Assembly: GCA_013289875.1 (NCBI GenBank)
Contig: JABCZC010000034.1
Coordinates: forward strand, 1 to 51,660
DNA: 51,660 nt
DNA from: Acidobacteriota bacterium
GTDB lineage: Bacteria > Acidobacteriota > Terriglobia > Terriglobales > Acidobacteriaceae
Direction of reading: 5' to 3'
Positions 1 through 7,121 of the stretch are shown in pieces. Numbering within the stretch: the stretch's first letter is position 1; each line of letters begins with the position of its first letter. The position numbers and the translations under genes were made by a program. Under the pieces are notes generated by a model that saw only the letters and a list, made by a program, of their open reading frames with translations, was not told the origin of the DNA and did no database searches.

Positions 1-1024
1 CAATAAGAACACAGGTGGGGCCAGTCTTGGTGGCAAATGTGTTCGTTGCCAGGCTTGTCGGGGCTCCTGTGCCCTGATCGATGGCATAGGCGCTGATGTC
101 GTTCGAGTTGAAGTTGGCTACGTAGATGAACATCCCGTTGGGACTTACCGTGACCGCATTGGGAAAGACATCCGTCTTGAAGGGGCCGTTTTGCAGGGGC
201 ACCAGGACGCCGCCCGTCACGATACCATAAGCGATCAACTGATTCGTAGCGCTGTCAGTCACATAGAGGAAGCGCGCGGTGGGATCGCTGGCGCTCGCAT
301 TGGGCGCGACTCCAGCCGAGAAGGGGCTTCCGGCAATAGGGGTGAGAGCGCCGCCGCCGCTGGCCGTTGAGAACGAGAATGCCGAGATAGTTCCGCCCTG
401 CGCGGCTGTGTTTGTGTTGACCACGTAGACGAAATCGGTCGTGGAACTTGTCGTCAGTGGCGCTGGGACGTTGACGCTGGAGGGATTGTTCTGTACCGGC
501 CAGTAAGGGAGATTGCCATTGGCAATGTTGGTGCCGAGGCTGCCGTCAGAGTTAACAGGATAGACAACTACAGCCCCAGGTCCAGGATTGGCTGCGGTAA
601 AGCCGGCCTGAAAGGTGTCGACGACAAACATCAACGTGCCTGCGGTGTTCATTGCCAGGGCTGTGGGCTCGGTACCCGGCGTGTTGTAAGTATGTTGGGG
701 ATAGAGCTTGCCGTCGGTACCGATAGTATATTCAACGATGGTGTTGTCGTCATGGTTGACGACGTACAGATTCTTTCCGTTGGGCGAAGCGAGCGTAGCG
801 ACTGGGTTACGTCCGCCGGAGCTGTAGGGCGAGTCCGGGATCTGCGTCAGTGCACCGGATAACTGATCAACCCTGTATACGCTGACCTGGCCCGGGTTGT
901 TTTTCGATGCGGTAACGAACAGATAATCGATCGTATTGCTTTGACCACAAGAGGTAATTCCAAGTCCTATGCCAATAGAGACTGCGGCGGCCAGCAGAGC
1001 GTGGCCCGATTTGCTGAACTTCAT
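1..1024 (-). CDS. Beta-propeller (lactonase/YVTN-like) lipoprotein, C-terminus cut by window edge
   Basis: The frame is open from an ATG at 1024 to the left edge (341 codons), so the C-terminus is missing. The N-terminus has a hydrophobic segment ending in a lipobox-like ITSC, so the protein is probably an exported lipoprotein. The body repeats short blades of the type FLYVTDSATNQL and MFIYVANFNSN with SPNG turns. This is the pattern of seven-bladed propellers of the lactonase/YVTN family (6-phosphogluconolactonase-like fold). A catalytic role is not shown, since most secreted acidobacterial members are uncharacterised. It is a paralogue of the gene just upstream (1196-2527), sharing the start MKFKK/MKFSK, the lipobox and the C-terminal GP-x-C-x-L element. 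A GAAGGA ribosome site lies 5-6 nt before the ATG. The start lies directly behind a duplicated leader element. Confidence 0.85.
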   Translation of the reverse strand, partial: MKFSKSGHALLAAAVSIGIGLGITSCGQSNTIDYLFVTASKNNPGQVSVYRVDQLSGALTQIPDSPYSSGGRNPVATLASPNGKNLYVVNHDDNTIVEYTIGTDGKLYPQHTYNTPGTEPTALAMNTAGTLMFVVDTFQAGFTAANPGPGAVVVYPVNSDGSLGTNIANGNLPYWPVQNNPSSVNVPAPLTTSSTTDFVYVVNTNTAAQGGTISAFSFSTASGGGALTPIAGSPFSAGVAPNASASDPTARFLYVTDSATNQLIAYGIVTGGVLVPLQNGPFKTDVFPNAVTVSPNGMFIYVANFNSNDISAYAIDQGTGAPTSLATNTFATKTGPTCVLI

Positions 1025-1114
1025 GCGCTTCCTTCGTCCTGGCCAAGAGCACAGGCTGCGGTTTTGGGATCGCTCCCGCTTGAATTGTAAAAGCTTGCGC
1101 CGCTTTCGGCTAGC
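1025..1114 (-). promoter_or_regulatory. Duplicated structured leader, copy 1
   Basis: The 90 nt before the first propeller gene match the 90 nt before its paralogue at 2528-2617. Read on the minus strand, the shared blocks in order are GCTAGCCGAAAGCG, five variable bases, AGCTTTTACAAT, a variable spacer, GGGAGCGATCCC, a variable stretch, then CCAGGAYGAAGGAAGCGC and the ATG. AAAGC pairs with GCTTT across a seven-base loop whose sequence differs between copies. GGGA-GCGA-TCCC forms a hairpin closed by a GNRA tetraloop. Conserved paired segments around changed loops suggest an RNA element (thermosensor, riboswitch or protein-binding leader), but two recent paralogues could also simply share ancestry. 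I recognise no known riboswitch class. Confidence 0.5.
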
Positions 1115-1131
1115 TGCTTCGGACTGTTCGC

Positions 1132-1170
1132 GTCCTGTTAAAGCAGGACGGCCCGCGTACGCGAGCCGTC
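1132..1170 (-). terminator. Tandem hairpins downstream of the second propeller gene
   Basis: Starting about 26 nt past the stop of the gene at 1196-2527, two strong hairpins sit back to back and share three bases. One is an 18-nt unit at 1132-1149 with a 6-bp GTCCTG/CAGGAC stem. The other is a 24-nt unit at 1147-1170 with a GACGGC/GCCGTC stem extended by CGCG/CGCG. There is no U-tract, so this may be a non-canonical terminator or an mRNA 3' end stabiliser. Confidence 0.4.
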
Positions 1171-1195
1171 AAGCCCTGTAGCAACTGTATACAAG

Positions 1196-2527
1196 CTAGT
1201 CAGTATGTCCGCTGGCGACACACCATGTGGGGTTGCCGACCGTGGCATAGCTCGTGTTGTTGCGGAGATCGGTCAACACGCCCGAGTTGGGATCGAGTAC
1301 GTGACCGGTGACCGTACTGCTGACGAAGTCGGCGGTATAGATGTACTGATTGGAGGGATCCTCCAAAATGCACTGCGGTCCGGAACCGGTGGGCGTGGTG
1401 CCTCCGGCGATGGGGGCCAGAACTCCGTTGGCGGCGATCGTGAAGCCGGTGATCACGCTGTTGGGATTGGTGGTGCCCGAAGAGGGACCGGCATTCGCGA
1501 TATAGAGGAACTTGGTCTTGCTGTCAGAGGTCAAGGCAATGGGATTGGAAGCCGTGGCCGTGTTCGGAGCGGGGCTGCCGGTGACCGCTTGCAGCAGACC
1601 GTTCGCGCCGATGGTGTAGTTGAAGATCCGATTTCCGCCGGTATCGAGCACGTAAATATATTTCGACGCCTGATCGCTGTTTATGGCGCTGATCTGGTCG
1701 GCAGTGGTAACCTGTTCGGAGTTCTGAGTAAGGGTGAGCTGGCCGGTGCTGCTGTTGAGGGCGTATTCGAAAATAGTCTGCGTTTGACCGGTGGCCGGCT
1801 CAGGACCATTGTCGGCCACGAAGACGAAACCGGCCGAGATCTTCTGGTCGATGGGGTAGCAGCCGACCGGGAAGGTAGTAAGCTGGGCCCCGGTGGTGGG
1901 GTTCTGCACCTGGTTGTTCGTGATCAGCGAAAGACGGCCGGTATTGTTATCGACGCTGAAGGCGGTCAGATCACCGACGGGATGCCAGAGGCCGGCGGTG
2001 GTTGGATCCGGGCACGGAAACGCGTCGCTCTGGACATTCGATGCCGTGACGATATCTCCAGCGGCATTTGTCTGCGGTGTGTATTCGTCGAGCACATAGA
2101 GAAAAGACCCGGCCGAACTGAACCCCAAGCGGAAAGAGTTCGTTCCCTGGCTGGTATAACTCTGCTGGAAGGCAAGTGTCCCGTTGCCGCCGATGGAGAA
2201 GACAGCGATGTTGGCCCCCTTGTAGGTGACGTTGCCGGAGGCGTCAGTGGTGGGCGCACCTTCATTGAGCACATAGAGGAAACGCCCGCTGGTGGAAACG
2301 ACGGCACGGACGGGATCGGTGCCGCCGGATCCGAATGGAGATTTGGATACGGCTGTCAGATTGCCCGTATTGTTTAGGATATTGAAGCCGCCAATCTGGT
2401 TGTATTGACTACCGGTCACATAGAGATAGGCGACGGTAAAGTTGTTGCTGCATGAGGTGATGCCAAAACCGAGACCGAGGGACACAACCAGAGCCAGACC
2501 AATCTGGCCGAATTTCTTGAACTTCAT
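1196..2527 (-). CDS. Beta-propeller (lactonase/YVTN-like) lipoprotein
   Basis: 443 residues. The N-terminal hydrophobic segment (about residues 9-25) ends in a lipobox-like ITSC, followed by asparagine-rich sequence, as expected of an exported lipoprotein. Repeating blades such as FLYVLNEG, FLYVLDEY, YIYVLDTGGN, FLYIANAG and YIYTADF mark a propeller of about seven blades in the lactonase/YVTN superfamily. The length fits the family (350-450 residues). The substrate is unknown and binding or scaffolding is as likely as lactone hydrolysis. It is a tandem paralogue of the gene at 1-1024, which lies 171 nt downstream on the same strand, and each gene has its own copy of the same 90-nt leader. GAAGGA precedes the ATG. 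Confidence 0.88.
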   Translation of the reverse strand: MKFKKFGQIGLALVVSLGLGFGITSCSNNFTVAYLYVTGSQYNQIGGFNILNNTGNLTAVSKSPFGSGGTDPVRAVVSTSGRFLYVLNEGAPTTDASGNVTYKGANIAVFSIGGNGTLAFQQSYTSQGTNSFRLGFSSAGSFLYVLDEYTPQTNAAGDIVTASNVQSDAFPCPDPTTAGLWHPVGDLTAFSVDNNTGRLSLITNNQVQNPTTGAQLTTFPVGCYPIDQKISAGFVFVADNGPEPATGQTQTIFEYALNSSTGQLTLTQNSEQVTTADQISAINSDQASKYIYVLDTGGNRIFNYTIGANGLLQAVTGSPAPNTATASNPIALTSDSKTKFLYIANAGPSSGTTNPNSVITGFTIAANGVLAPIAGGTTPTGSGPQCILEDPSNQYIYTADFVSSTVTGHVLDPNSGVLTDLRNNTSYATVGNPTWCVASGHTD

Positions 2528-2617
2528 GCGCTTCCTTCATCCTGGGTGAAACCAGGCAACTGGATCGGGATCGCTCCCGTATGTGCATTGTAAAAGCTAG
2601 AAACGCTTTCGGCTAGC
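2528..2617 (-). promoter_or_regulatory. Duplicated structured leader, copy 2
   Basis: This is the second copy of the 90-nt element described at 1025-1114, and it also ends at the ATG. The identical blocks keep the same order. Here the tetraloop hairpin is longer by one pair (CGGGA-GCGA-TCCCG), and GCTAG can also pair with CTAGC around the A-rich loop. A third hairpin, CCTGG/CCAGG, lies just ahead of the ribosome site. Confidence 0.5.
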
Positions 2618-2650
2618 AAAGAGCACGGATTAGCTGTCCAGGACGACAAC

Positions 2651-2680
2651 CAGGGACGAGTAATAGACGCTCGATCCCTG
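2651..2680 (-). terminator. Hairpin downstream of the first M13 peptidase gene
   Basis: The stem CAGGGA/TCCCTG continues as CGAG/CTCG after a single bulged base, with a 9-nt loop. It starts about 28 nt past the stop of the peptidase gene and lies upstream of the leader at 2528-2617. No clear U-tract follows, so termination is inferred from position and stem strength. Confidence 0.4.
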
Positions 2681-2707
2681 ACTTTGTCAGTCTTGAACCC
2701 TGTGTTC

Positions 2708-4780
2708 TTACCAGACAACGCAGGGCTTATCCGGCATCATGGGCTGGCCTTTGTGGCAACCGAAGGCCTTGCCGAACTGGTCGAAGTTTCGCACGGCTCC
2801 GTTCGTCCGGAACATCCCCGGCGAATGAGGATCAGTGCGGGCGGAGACGCGAGCCGCTTCGTCGGTACGGTTCTCGCACCAGATTTGGGCGTAGGAGATG
2901 AAAAACCGCTGCGCTGGAGTGTAGCCGTCTATCTTCTGCGACTCGGCATTGCCGCCCTCGCTGGCCAGAACGCTCATGAGCGCCTGATAAGCGATGCGAA
3001 GGCCGCCATTGTCGGCGGTGTTTTCGCCGAGGGTGAGCTTTCCGTTCAGCTTTTGCCCGGGGACCGGTTCGAAGCTGCCATATTCGTCGGCCTCGCAACC
3101 GGTGCGTTCGTCGAAGGCGCTGCGGTCGGCCGGAGTCCACCAGTTCTTGACGTTGCCCTCGGCATCGAACTTACTCCCCTGGTCGTCGAAGCCGTGGGTC
3201 ATTTCGTGGCCGATGACGACGCCAATGGCTCCGTAATTGACGGCGGGATCCTTGGAATTATCGAAGAACGGCGGTTGCAGGATGCCAGCGGGAAAGTTGA
3301 TGTCGTTATTGCTAGACCGGTAGTAGGCGTTCACCGTCGGTGGTGTCATGCCCCACTCTTTTTCGTCGACGGGTTGACCAATCTTCTTGAGATCGCGGGC
3401 AAGCTCAAAGGCTTCTGCACGTTGTATGTTGCCGACCAGATCGTCGCGCGTTATTTTGAGCTTCGAGTAATCGCGCCACTTCTCCGGATAGCCGATATTC
3501 TGGCGGAATGCAGCGAGCTTGGCTTCAGCCTGCTTCTTTGTCTCGGGAGTCATCCAGGGCAGTGTCTGGATATCCTGATCCAGCGCCTTTTCGAGAGCAG
3601 CAACAAGCTTTTCCATGTTTGCCTTGGCTTCGGGGGAGAAGTTCTCCTTTACCCAATCCTGTCCGACTGCTTCGCCCATAGCGCGGTCCGTGAGGGACGT
3701 GCAGCGCTTCCAGCGGGCCTCCTGCTCGGCCTGTCCCTGCAGCGTCTTCTGGAAGAAGCCGAAGTTGAGATCGAGATAAGAGCTGGAAAGCCAGGGTGCC
3801 GCCGAATTGAGAGCGTGGAAGCGAAGATAGCTCTTAATGCTGTCGAGGCTCTGGTTCTCGAGAACTTCGTTCATTGCCTTGAAAAACTCCGGCGTACCGA
3901 TGTTCAGCTCGTGAATCGTGGGCGCGGGCGTAGCGGACAAGTAGGTTGCCCAATCAAAATCGGGAGCCAGCGTATTCAGCTCCGAGACGGGAAGCAGGTG
4001 ATAGCGCTTGTTCGGATCACGCAGATCGACGCGCGGCATCGAACCTTTGGCCAGAGAGGTTTCGATGGCAAGAACGCTGTCTGCTTCGGCCGCTGCTTTG
4101 TCGTCGTTGTCCCCGGCGAGTCTGAACAGCGCGACCGCGTACTCCTTATATTGCTGGCGGATCTTCGTCATGCGCTCGTCGTCGAGGATGTAGTAGTCGC
4201 GGTCGGGCAGGCTGAGGCCACTTTGGAATGCCGCCGCGATCTGGCGTGCCGAGTCTTTCTCGTCCTGCTCGCTGCCGAAGCGAAAGAAGACTCCGGTGGC
4301 ATCGTCGACCTGGAGGCGGGCGACCAGTGTGGCCAACCCTTTCTTGTCAGACAGAGCAGCGATGCTGGCCAGAACGGGCTGGATGGGTTTGTCCCCCAGT
4401 CGATCGGCGAGCTCCGAGTCCATGCACGCCGCATAGAAGTCGCCGTACTTGCGCTGTAGCGCGGTCTTAGGATCGTTGGCAGCCCGATTGAGGTCAACCC
4501 AGAGCAGGTAGCGGTCGACCTCGCGAAGTTCATTGAAACGGCCCCAGCGAGACTGGTCGCCGGGAATAGGATTGTTCTTGCGCCAGTTGCCGCAGGCATA
4601 GGCGTAGAAGTCGGTGCATGGGTCGACCGACTTGTCGATGGCGCTGATGTCGAAGCTCTGGATCGGTTTTGGCTTGACGGGAACAGCGCCTGAGGGACTG
4701 TCGGCGGGCGCGAATGTGTTCTGGGCGAAAGCAAGACTACTGCAAAATAGAAGTGTGCTGGCAAAATGAAAAATCTTCAT
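2708..4780 (-). CDS. Secreted M13 (neprilysin/PepO-like) zinc metallopeptidase
   Basis: 690 residues from the ATG at 4780, which is preceded by a GAGGAG ribosome site and opens a signal peptide (MKIFHFASTLLFCSSLAFAQ). The frame is open 46 codons further upstream, but that extension is arginine-rich and precedes the signal peptide, so I reject it. The zinc site HEMTH begins at residue 525, followed by the M13 third-ligand motif ENTADNGG. The substrate-site motif NAYYRSSNNDINFPAG is present, and the protein ends in the typical C-x-x-W (CVVW). Length is normal for bacterial M13 enzymes (about 650-700). It is probably periplasmic or secreted and cleaves oligopeptides. A paralogue lies at 13523-15586. 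A hairpin at 2651-2680 may end the transcript. Confidence 0.95.
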   Translation of the reverse strand: MKIFHFASTLLFCSSLAFAQNTFAPADSPSGAVPVKPKPIQSFDISAIDKSVDPCTDFYAYACGNWRKNNPIPGDQSRWGRFNELREVDRYLLWVDLNRAANDPKTALQRKYGDFYAACMDSELADRLGDKPIQPVLASIAALSDKKGLATLVARLQVDDATGVFFRFGSEQDEKDSARQIAAAFQSGLSLPDRDYYILDDERMTKIRQQYKEYAVALFRLAGDNDDKAAAEADSVLAIETSLAKGSMPRVDLRDPNKRYHLLPVSELNTLAPDFDWATYLSATPAPTIHELNIGTPEFFKAMNEVLENQSLDSIKSYLRFHALNSAAPWLSSSYLDLNFGFFQKTLQGQAEQEARWKRCTSLTDRAMGEAVGQDWVKENFSPEAKANMEKLVAALEKALDQDIQTLPWMTPETKKQAEAKLAAFRQNIGYPEKWRDYSKLKITRDDLVGNIQRAEAFELARDLKKIGQPVDEKEWGMTPPTVNAYYRSSNNDINFPAGILQPPFFDNSKDPAVNYGAIGVVIGHEMTHGFDDQGSKFDAEGNVKNWWTPADRSAFDERTGCEADEYGSFEPVPGQKLNGKLTLGENTADNGGLRIAYQALMSVLASEGGNAESQKIDGYTPAQRFFISYAQIWCENRTDEAARVSARTDPHSPGMFRTNGAVRNFDQFGKAFGCHKGQPMMPDKPCVVW

Positions 4781-4914
4781 GTGCTCCTCAACCAAGAAAA
4801 GTGGCCTGCGTCGGCGCAGATGGGCCGGGCGCCGGGCGGAAAAACGCGCACGGAGAGAAAATATCACGGCATGTGCTGAGGCTGCACCATTCGGTGTGGG
4901 TCGGCCTGAAAAGA

Positions 4915-4938
4915 TCAAGAGGCGTTAAAAGATCTTGA
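4915..4938 (-). terminator. Possible terminator overlapping the MCE stop codon
   Basis: On the minus strand TCAAGA pairs with TCTTGA across a 12-nt loop that contains the TAA stop of the MCE gene. The sequence running out of the stem is ATCTTTTC, a short U-rich tail. The stem is weak and AT-rich. Confidence 0.35.
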
Positions 4939-6004
4939 GGTGAATGGTCAGGTACGTTTTCGGGTTCTTGCGAATCGCAGTAACCAGGTCACTGGCATTG
5001 GAGACTAGCTCGTCGGCGTGCTTGTAGAGCGCCGGATTCTTCACGAGCTGGCCGACGGTGCCTTCGCCCTTATCGACACCGGCGAGGATGGAGTCGAGCC
5101 GGGTGATCGTGTCTTTCAGCTTCTCGGCAAATTGAGGGTCCTTGGCCATCACGCCGATAGCCCCTCTGCCGGCATTGACGTCGGCGAGAAGCTGATTGAG
5201 ATTCTGTGATGACTGGCGCAGGTTGTTGTAGACGGTCTCATCCTTGAGCAGCTTGCCGATGGTGCCGTGGCCTTCGTCGAGCTGCTGGGCGACGTGCTGC
5301 AGACGCTCGACGGTGTCGTTGGCGCGGTTGTAGAGCGTGTCATCAGCGACCAGTTTGCCGATGGATCCCTTGCCGCTGCTGAGTCCGTCAACCAGGGCCT
5401 GAATTTCGTTTACGGCCAGCAGAGCCTTGTTGTACAGGGTGGGATCGTTGATGAGCTGGCCGATGGAACCCTTTCCGCTATTGAGAGAGTCAACGAGGTT
5501 GTCGACCTTGGCGAGGATGGTGTTGAGCTGCTCGATGGTCCCCTGGCTGGACTTAATTACGTCGGTCAGGTTGGGAGTCTCAGTGGTCTTGAGCTCGCCG
5601 CCGTTCTGCAATGCAGGACCGGTAGCGAATTTGCTGTTGATGTTGACAACTGTATCGCCGAGGACGCCAATGGTTTCGAGGCTGCTCTTTGAGTCAGTGT
5701 GAAGGGCGGCCGAGTATCGCTTTCCGAGCCGCATGATGACCTCGACCGGAGTGAGTTTGCGCTCGGGCACAATGCGGATGTCCTTGACGGTGCCGATGGA
5801 GACCCCCTCAAGGTTTACGGGCGCGCCGATCTTGAGTCCCGCAGAATTCTCGAAGTAGGAGACGACGGTAATCTTTCCGCTCAAAAAGCCGCCGCCTGTG
5901 TTGTTCGACATCAGGAAGACGAGCGCTGTGAGGGCGCACAATGCCACGACGACCAGCACGCCGACCTTAAGTTGAGACCACTGGACCTGCTGCTGGCTGG
6001 GCAA
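4925..6004 (-). CDS. MCE/MlaD-type lipid-transport protein with five 34-residue repeats
   Basis: 359 residues from a TTG codon at 6004, chosen because GAGGGA lies seven bases ahead and no ATG is available. One membrane anchor (about residues 12-32) is followed by an MCE domain (about 43-125, with APVNLEGVSIGTVKDIRI and the GVLGDTVV element). MCE proteins form periplasmic rings or tubes that carry phospholipids between membranes. After the MCE domain come five repeats marked by G-x-G-[ST/A]-[IV]-G-x-[LM] at residues 177, 211, 245, 279 and 313, an exact 34-residue period of predicted helix. No MlaE permease or MlaF ATPase gene is adjacent, so it is an orphan here. acpS lies 179 nt upstream on the same strand. 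Confidence 0.9.
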   Translation of the reverse strand: MPSQQQVQWSQLKVGVLVVVALCALTALVFLMSNNTGGGFLSGKITVVSYFENSAGLKIGAPVNLEGVSIGTVKDIRIVPERKLTPVEVIMRLGKRYSAALHTDSKSSLETIGVLGDTVVNINSKFATGPALQNGGELKTTETPNLTDVIKSSQGTIEQLNTILAKVDNLVDSLNSGKGSIGQLINDPTLYNKALLAVNEIQALVDGLSSGKGSIGKLVADDTLYNRANDTVERLQHVAQQLDEGHGTIGKLLKDETVYNNLRQSSQNLNQLLADVNAGRGAIGVMAKDPQFAEKLKDTITRLDSILAGVDKGEGTVGQLVKNPALYKHADELVSNASDLVTAIRKNPKTYLTIHLKIF

Positions 6005-6183
6005 TGCTTCCCTCGGGATACGATCTTATGGCACGAACAACTGCTCTGGCTGTGAGAATACCAAACAGAGCATTCGGACCTCGTAGGAACCCCGCTTTTG
6101 GATGCTCGATCAGGCCGCCCTGTTGCAGAAAGAGGCCCGCATCGCCGCAGGTGGCACCTATGGTTCCGTTTTGGAACACGCAA

Positions 6184-6561
6184 TTAATTTTCGAGGTGGA
6201 CCGCGGCCATGGCGCTGGTGGTGCTGTGCGTCAACGATAGGGAGATGTGGCGAACTCCCAGCTGGGCGGCGATCTCGCTGGCGCGTCCGGTGAAGTAGAG
6301 ATTGGGGCGGTGACCGGGCTTGCGCCGGACCTCGAGTTCCTTCCAGGTAACGCCATGCTGAATGCCGGTGCCGAGGGCCTTGGCTGCCGCTTCCTTGGCG
6401 GCAAAGCGGGCTGCGAAGCTTTCTGCGCTGTTCTTCTTGCGCTGGCAGTAAGCAATCTCCTCGGGAGTAAAGACGCGGGTGAGAAAGCGCATGCCAAAGC
6501 GGGCAATAGACTGGGCGATACGGTCGATTTCAATGATGTCGATGCCGGTTCCGACGAGCAT
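6184..6561 (-). CDS. acpS: Holo-[acyl-carrier-protein] synthase
   Basis: 125 residues, the usual size of the trimeric AcpS-type phosphopantetheinyl transferases. The enzyme moves 4'-phosphopantetheine from CoA onto the serine of acyl carrier protein in the cytoplasm, which is essential for fatty acid synthesis. The family motifs GTGIDIIEIDRI (magnesium-binding Asp) near the N-terminus and FAARFAAKEAAAKALGTG (Glu and Lys of the active site) in the middle are both complete. The C-terminus has the expected SLTHSTTSAMAAV strand. The ATG at 6561 has only a weak ribosome site. The downstream partner on the same strand is the MCE protein after 179 nt that contain no supportable gene. Confidence 0.95.
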   Translation of the reverse strand: MLVGTGIDIIEIDRIAQSIARFGMRFLTRVFTPEEIAYCQRKKNSAESFAARFAAKEAAAKALGTGIQHGVTWKELEVRRKPGHRPNLYFTGRASEIAAQLGVRHISLSLTHSTTSAMAAVHLEN

Positions 6562-6759
6562 GAAGGCAACTTAAATCATTTTGACGGCACGTGTAAGTGG
6601 AGAGCGTGGGCTACGGTGCGAGATTCTGAGAGGTTTTTAACTCCAGGGAAGTCCCATCGCCGGACAGTTAACGGATCGACGGCGCAATCCGATCAAACAA
6701 GTGTGCGCAACGGTTACGAATCCGATGTTTCCGAGGGCTCCGGTGGCTCAGACGGATGG

Positions 6760-7110
6760 ATGCTGAGGCTGACGGCGTTAAGCCGGGAGGAACCGGAGAG
6801 AACCGTGCGCCTTCTCAGCGGCGCTTTGTTGGCCTGTGGCGGATGGGTGCTGACGAGGACTCGGGAGAATGGGATTGCGGCATTGGATTTCGAGTTCGCC
6901 CGCGCCGCATGCGTGGAAATTTACGCGGTGCTTATTGGCTGCGGCCTGGAGCTGAGCCGCGATTCGCACTTGCGGATGGCGGAGCTGTGCCATTGCACGA
7001 AGAACCTGATCGAGAGCAAGGCATTTGATATTGCCCGTGTGGACCTGGTCGTTTACAGCAGCGGCTCGAAGCGTTCTCGCGATGAATCGCAGGCGTCGCT
7101 GCCGGGCTGA
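6760..7110 (+). CDS. Conserved hypothetical protein, about 116 aa
   Basis: The frame lies between acpS and recG (both minus strand). It codes for a compact mixed protein: RLLSGALLACGGWVLTRT, then ALDFEFARAACVEIYAVLI, then LELSRDSHLRMAELCHCTKN. It resembles small uncharacterised proteins that I associate with Acidobacteria, a recollection not checked by search. There is no signal peptide or membrane segment. Several cysteines (two in CHC) may be metal-binding, but there is no clear zinc ribbon. The start is uncertain: ATG at 6760 gives 116 residues, and an in-frame GTG at 6703 would add 19. Neither has a convincing ribosome site. Its stop is 11 nt from the recG stop, so the two genes converge. 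Confidence 0.65.
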   Translation: MLRLTALSREEPERTVRLLSGALLACGGWVLTRTRENGIAALDFEFARAACVEIYAVLIGCGLELSRDSHLRMAELCHCTKNLIESKAFDIARVDLVVYSSGSKRSRDESQASLPG

Positions 7111-7121
7111 TCGGGATCGGT

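Noticed and set aside
1205..2377. 390-codon open frame on the plus strand
   Set aside because: Antisense to the intact propeller lipoprotein gene, and glycine/arginine-rich as expected of a shadow.
2684..4459. 591-codon open frame on the plus strand
   Set aside because: It lies wholly antisense to the first M13 peptidase gene, has no ribosome site or domain, and arises from high-GC codon use on the opposite strand.
5967..6179. 70-codon GTG frame between acpS and the MCE gene
   Set aside because: It overlaps the MCE start, lacks a ribosome site and has no family resemblance; the 179-nt gap is left unannotated.
6247..6759. Long N-terminal extension of the hypothetical gene at 6760-7110
   Set aside because: The extension runs antisense through acpS; only the part after acpS has protein-like sequence.
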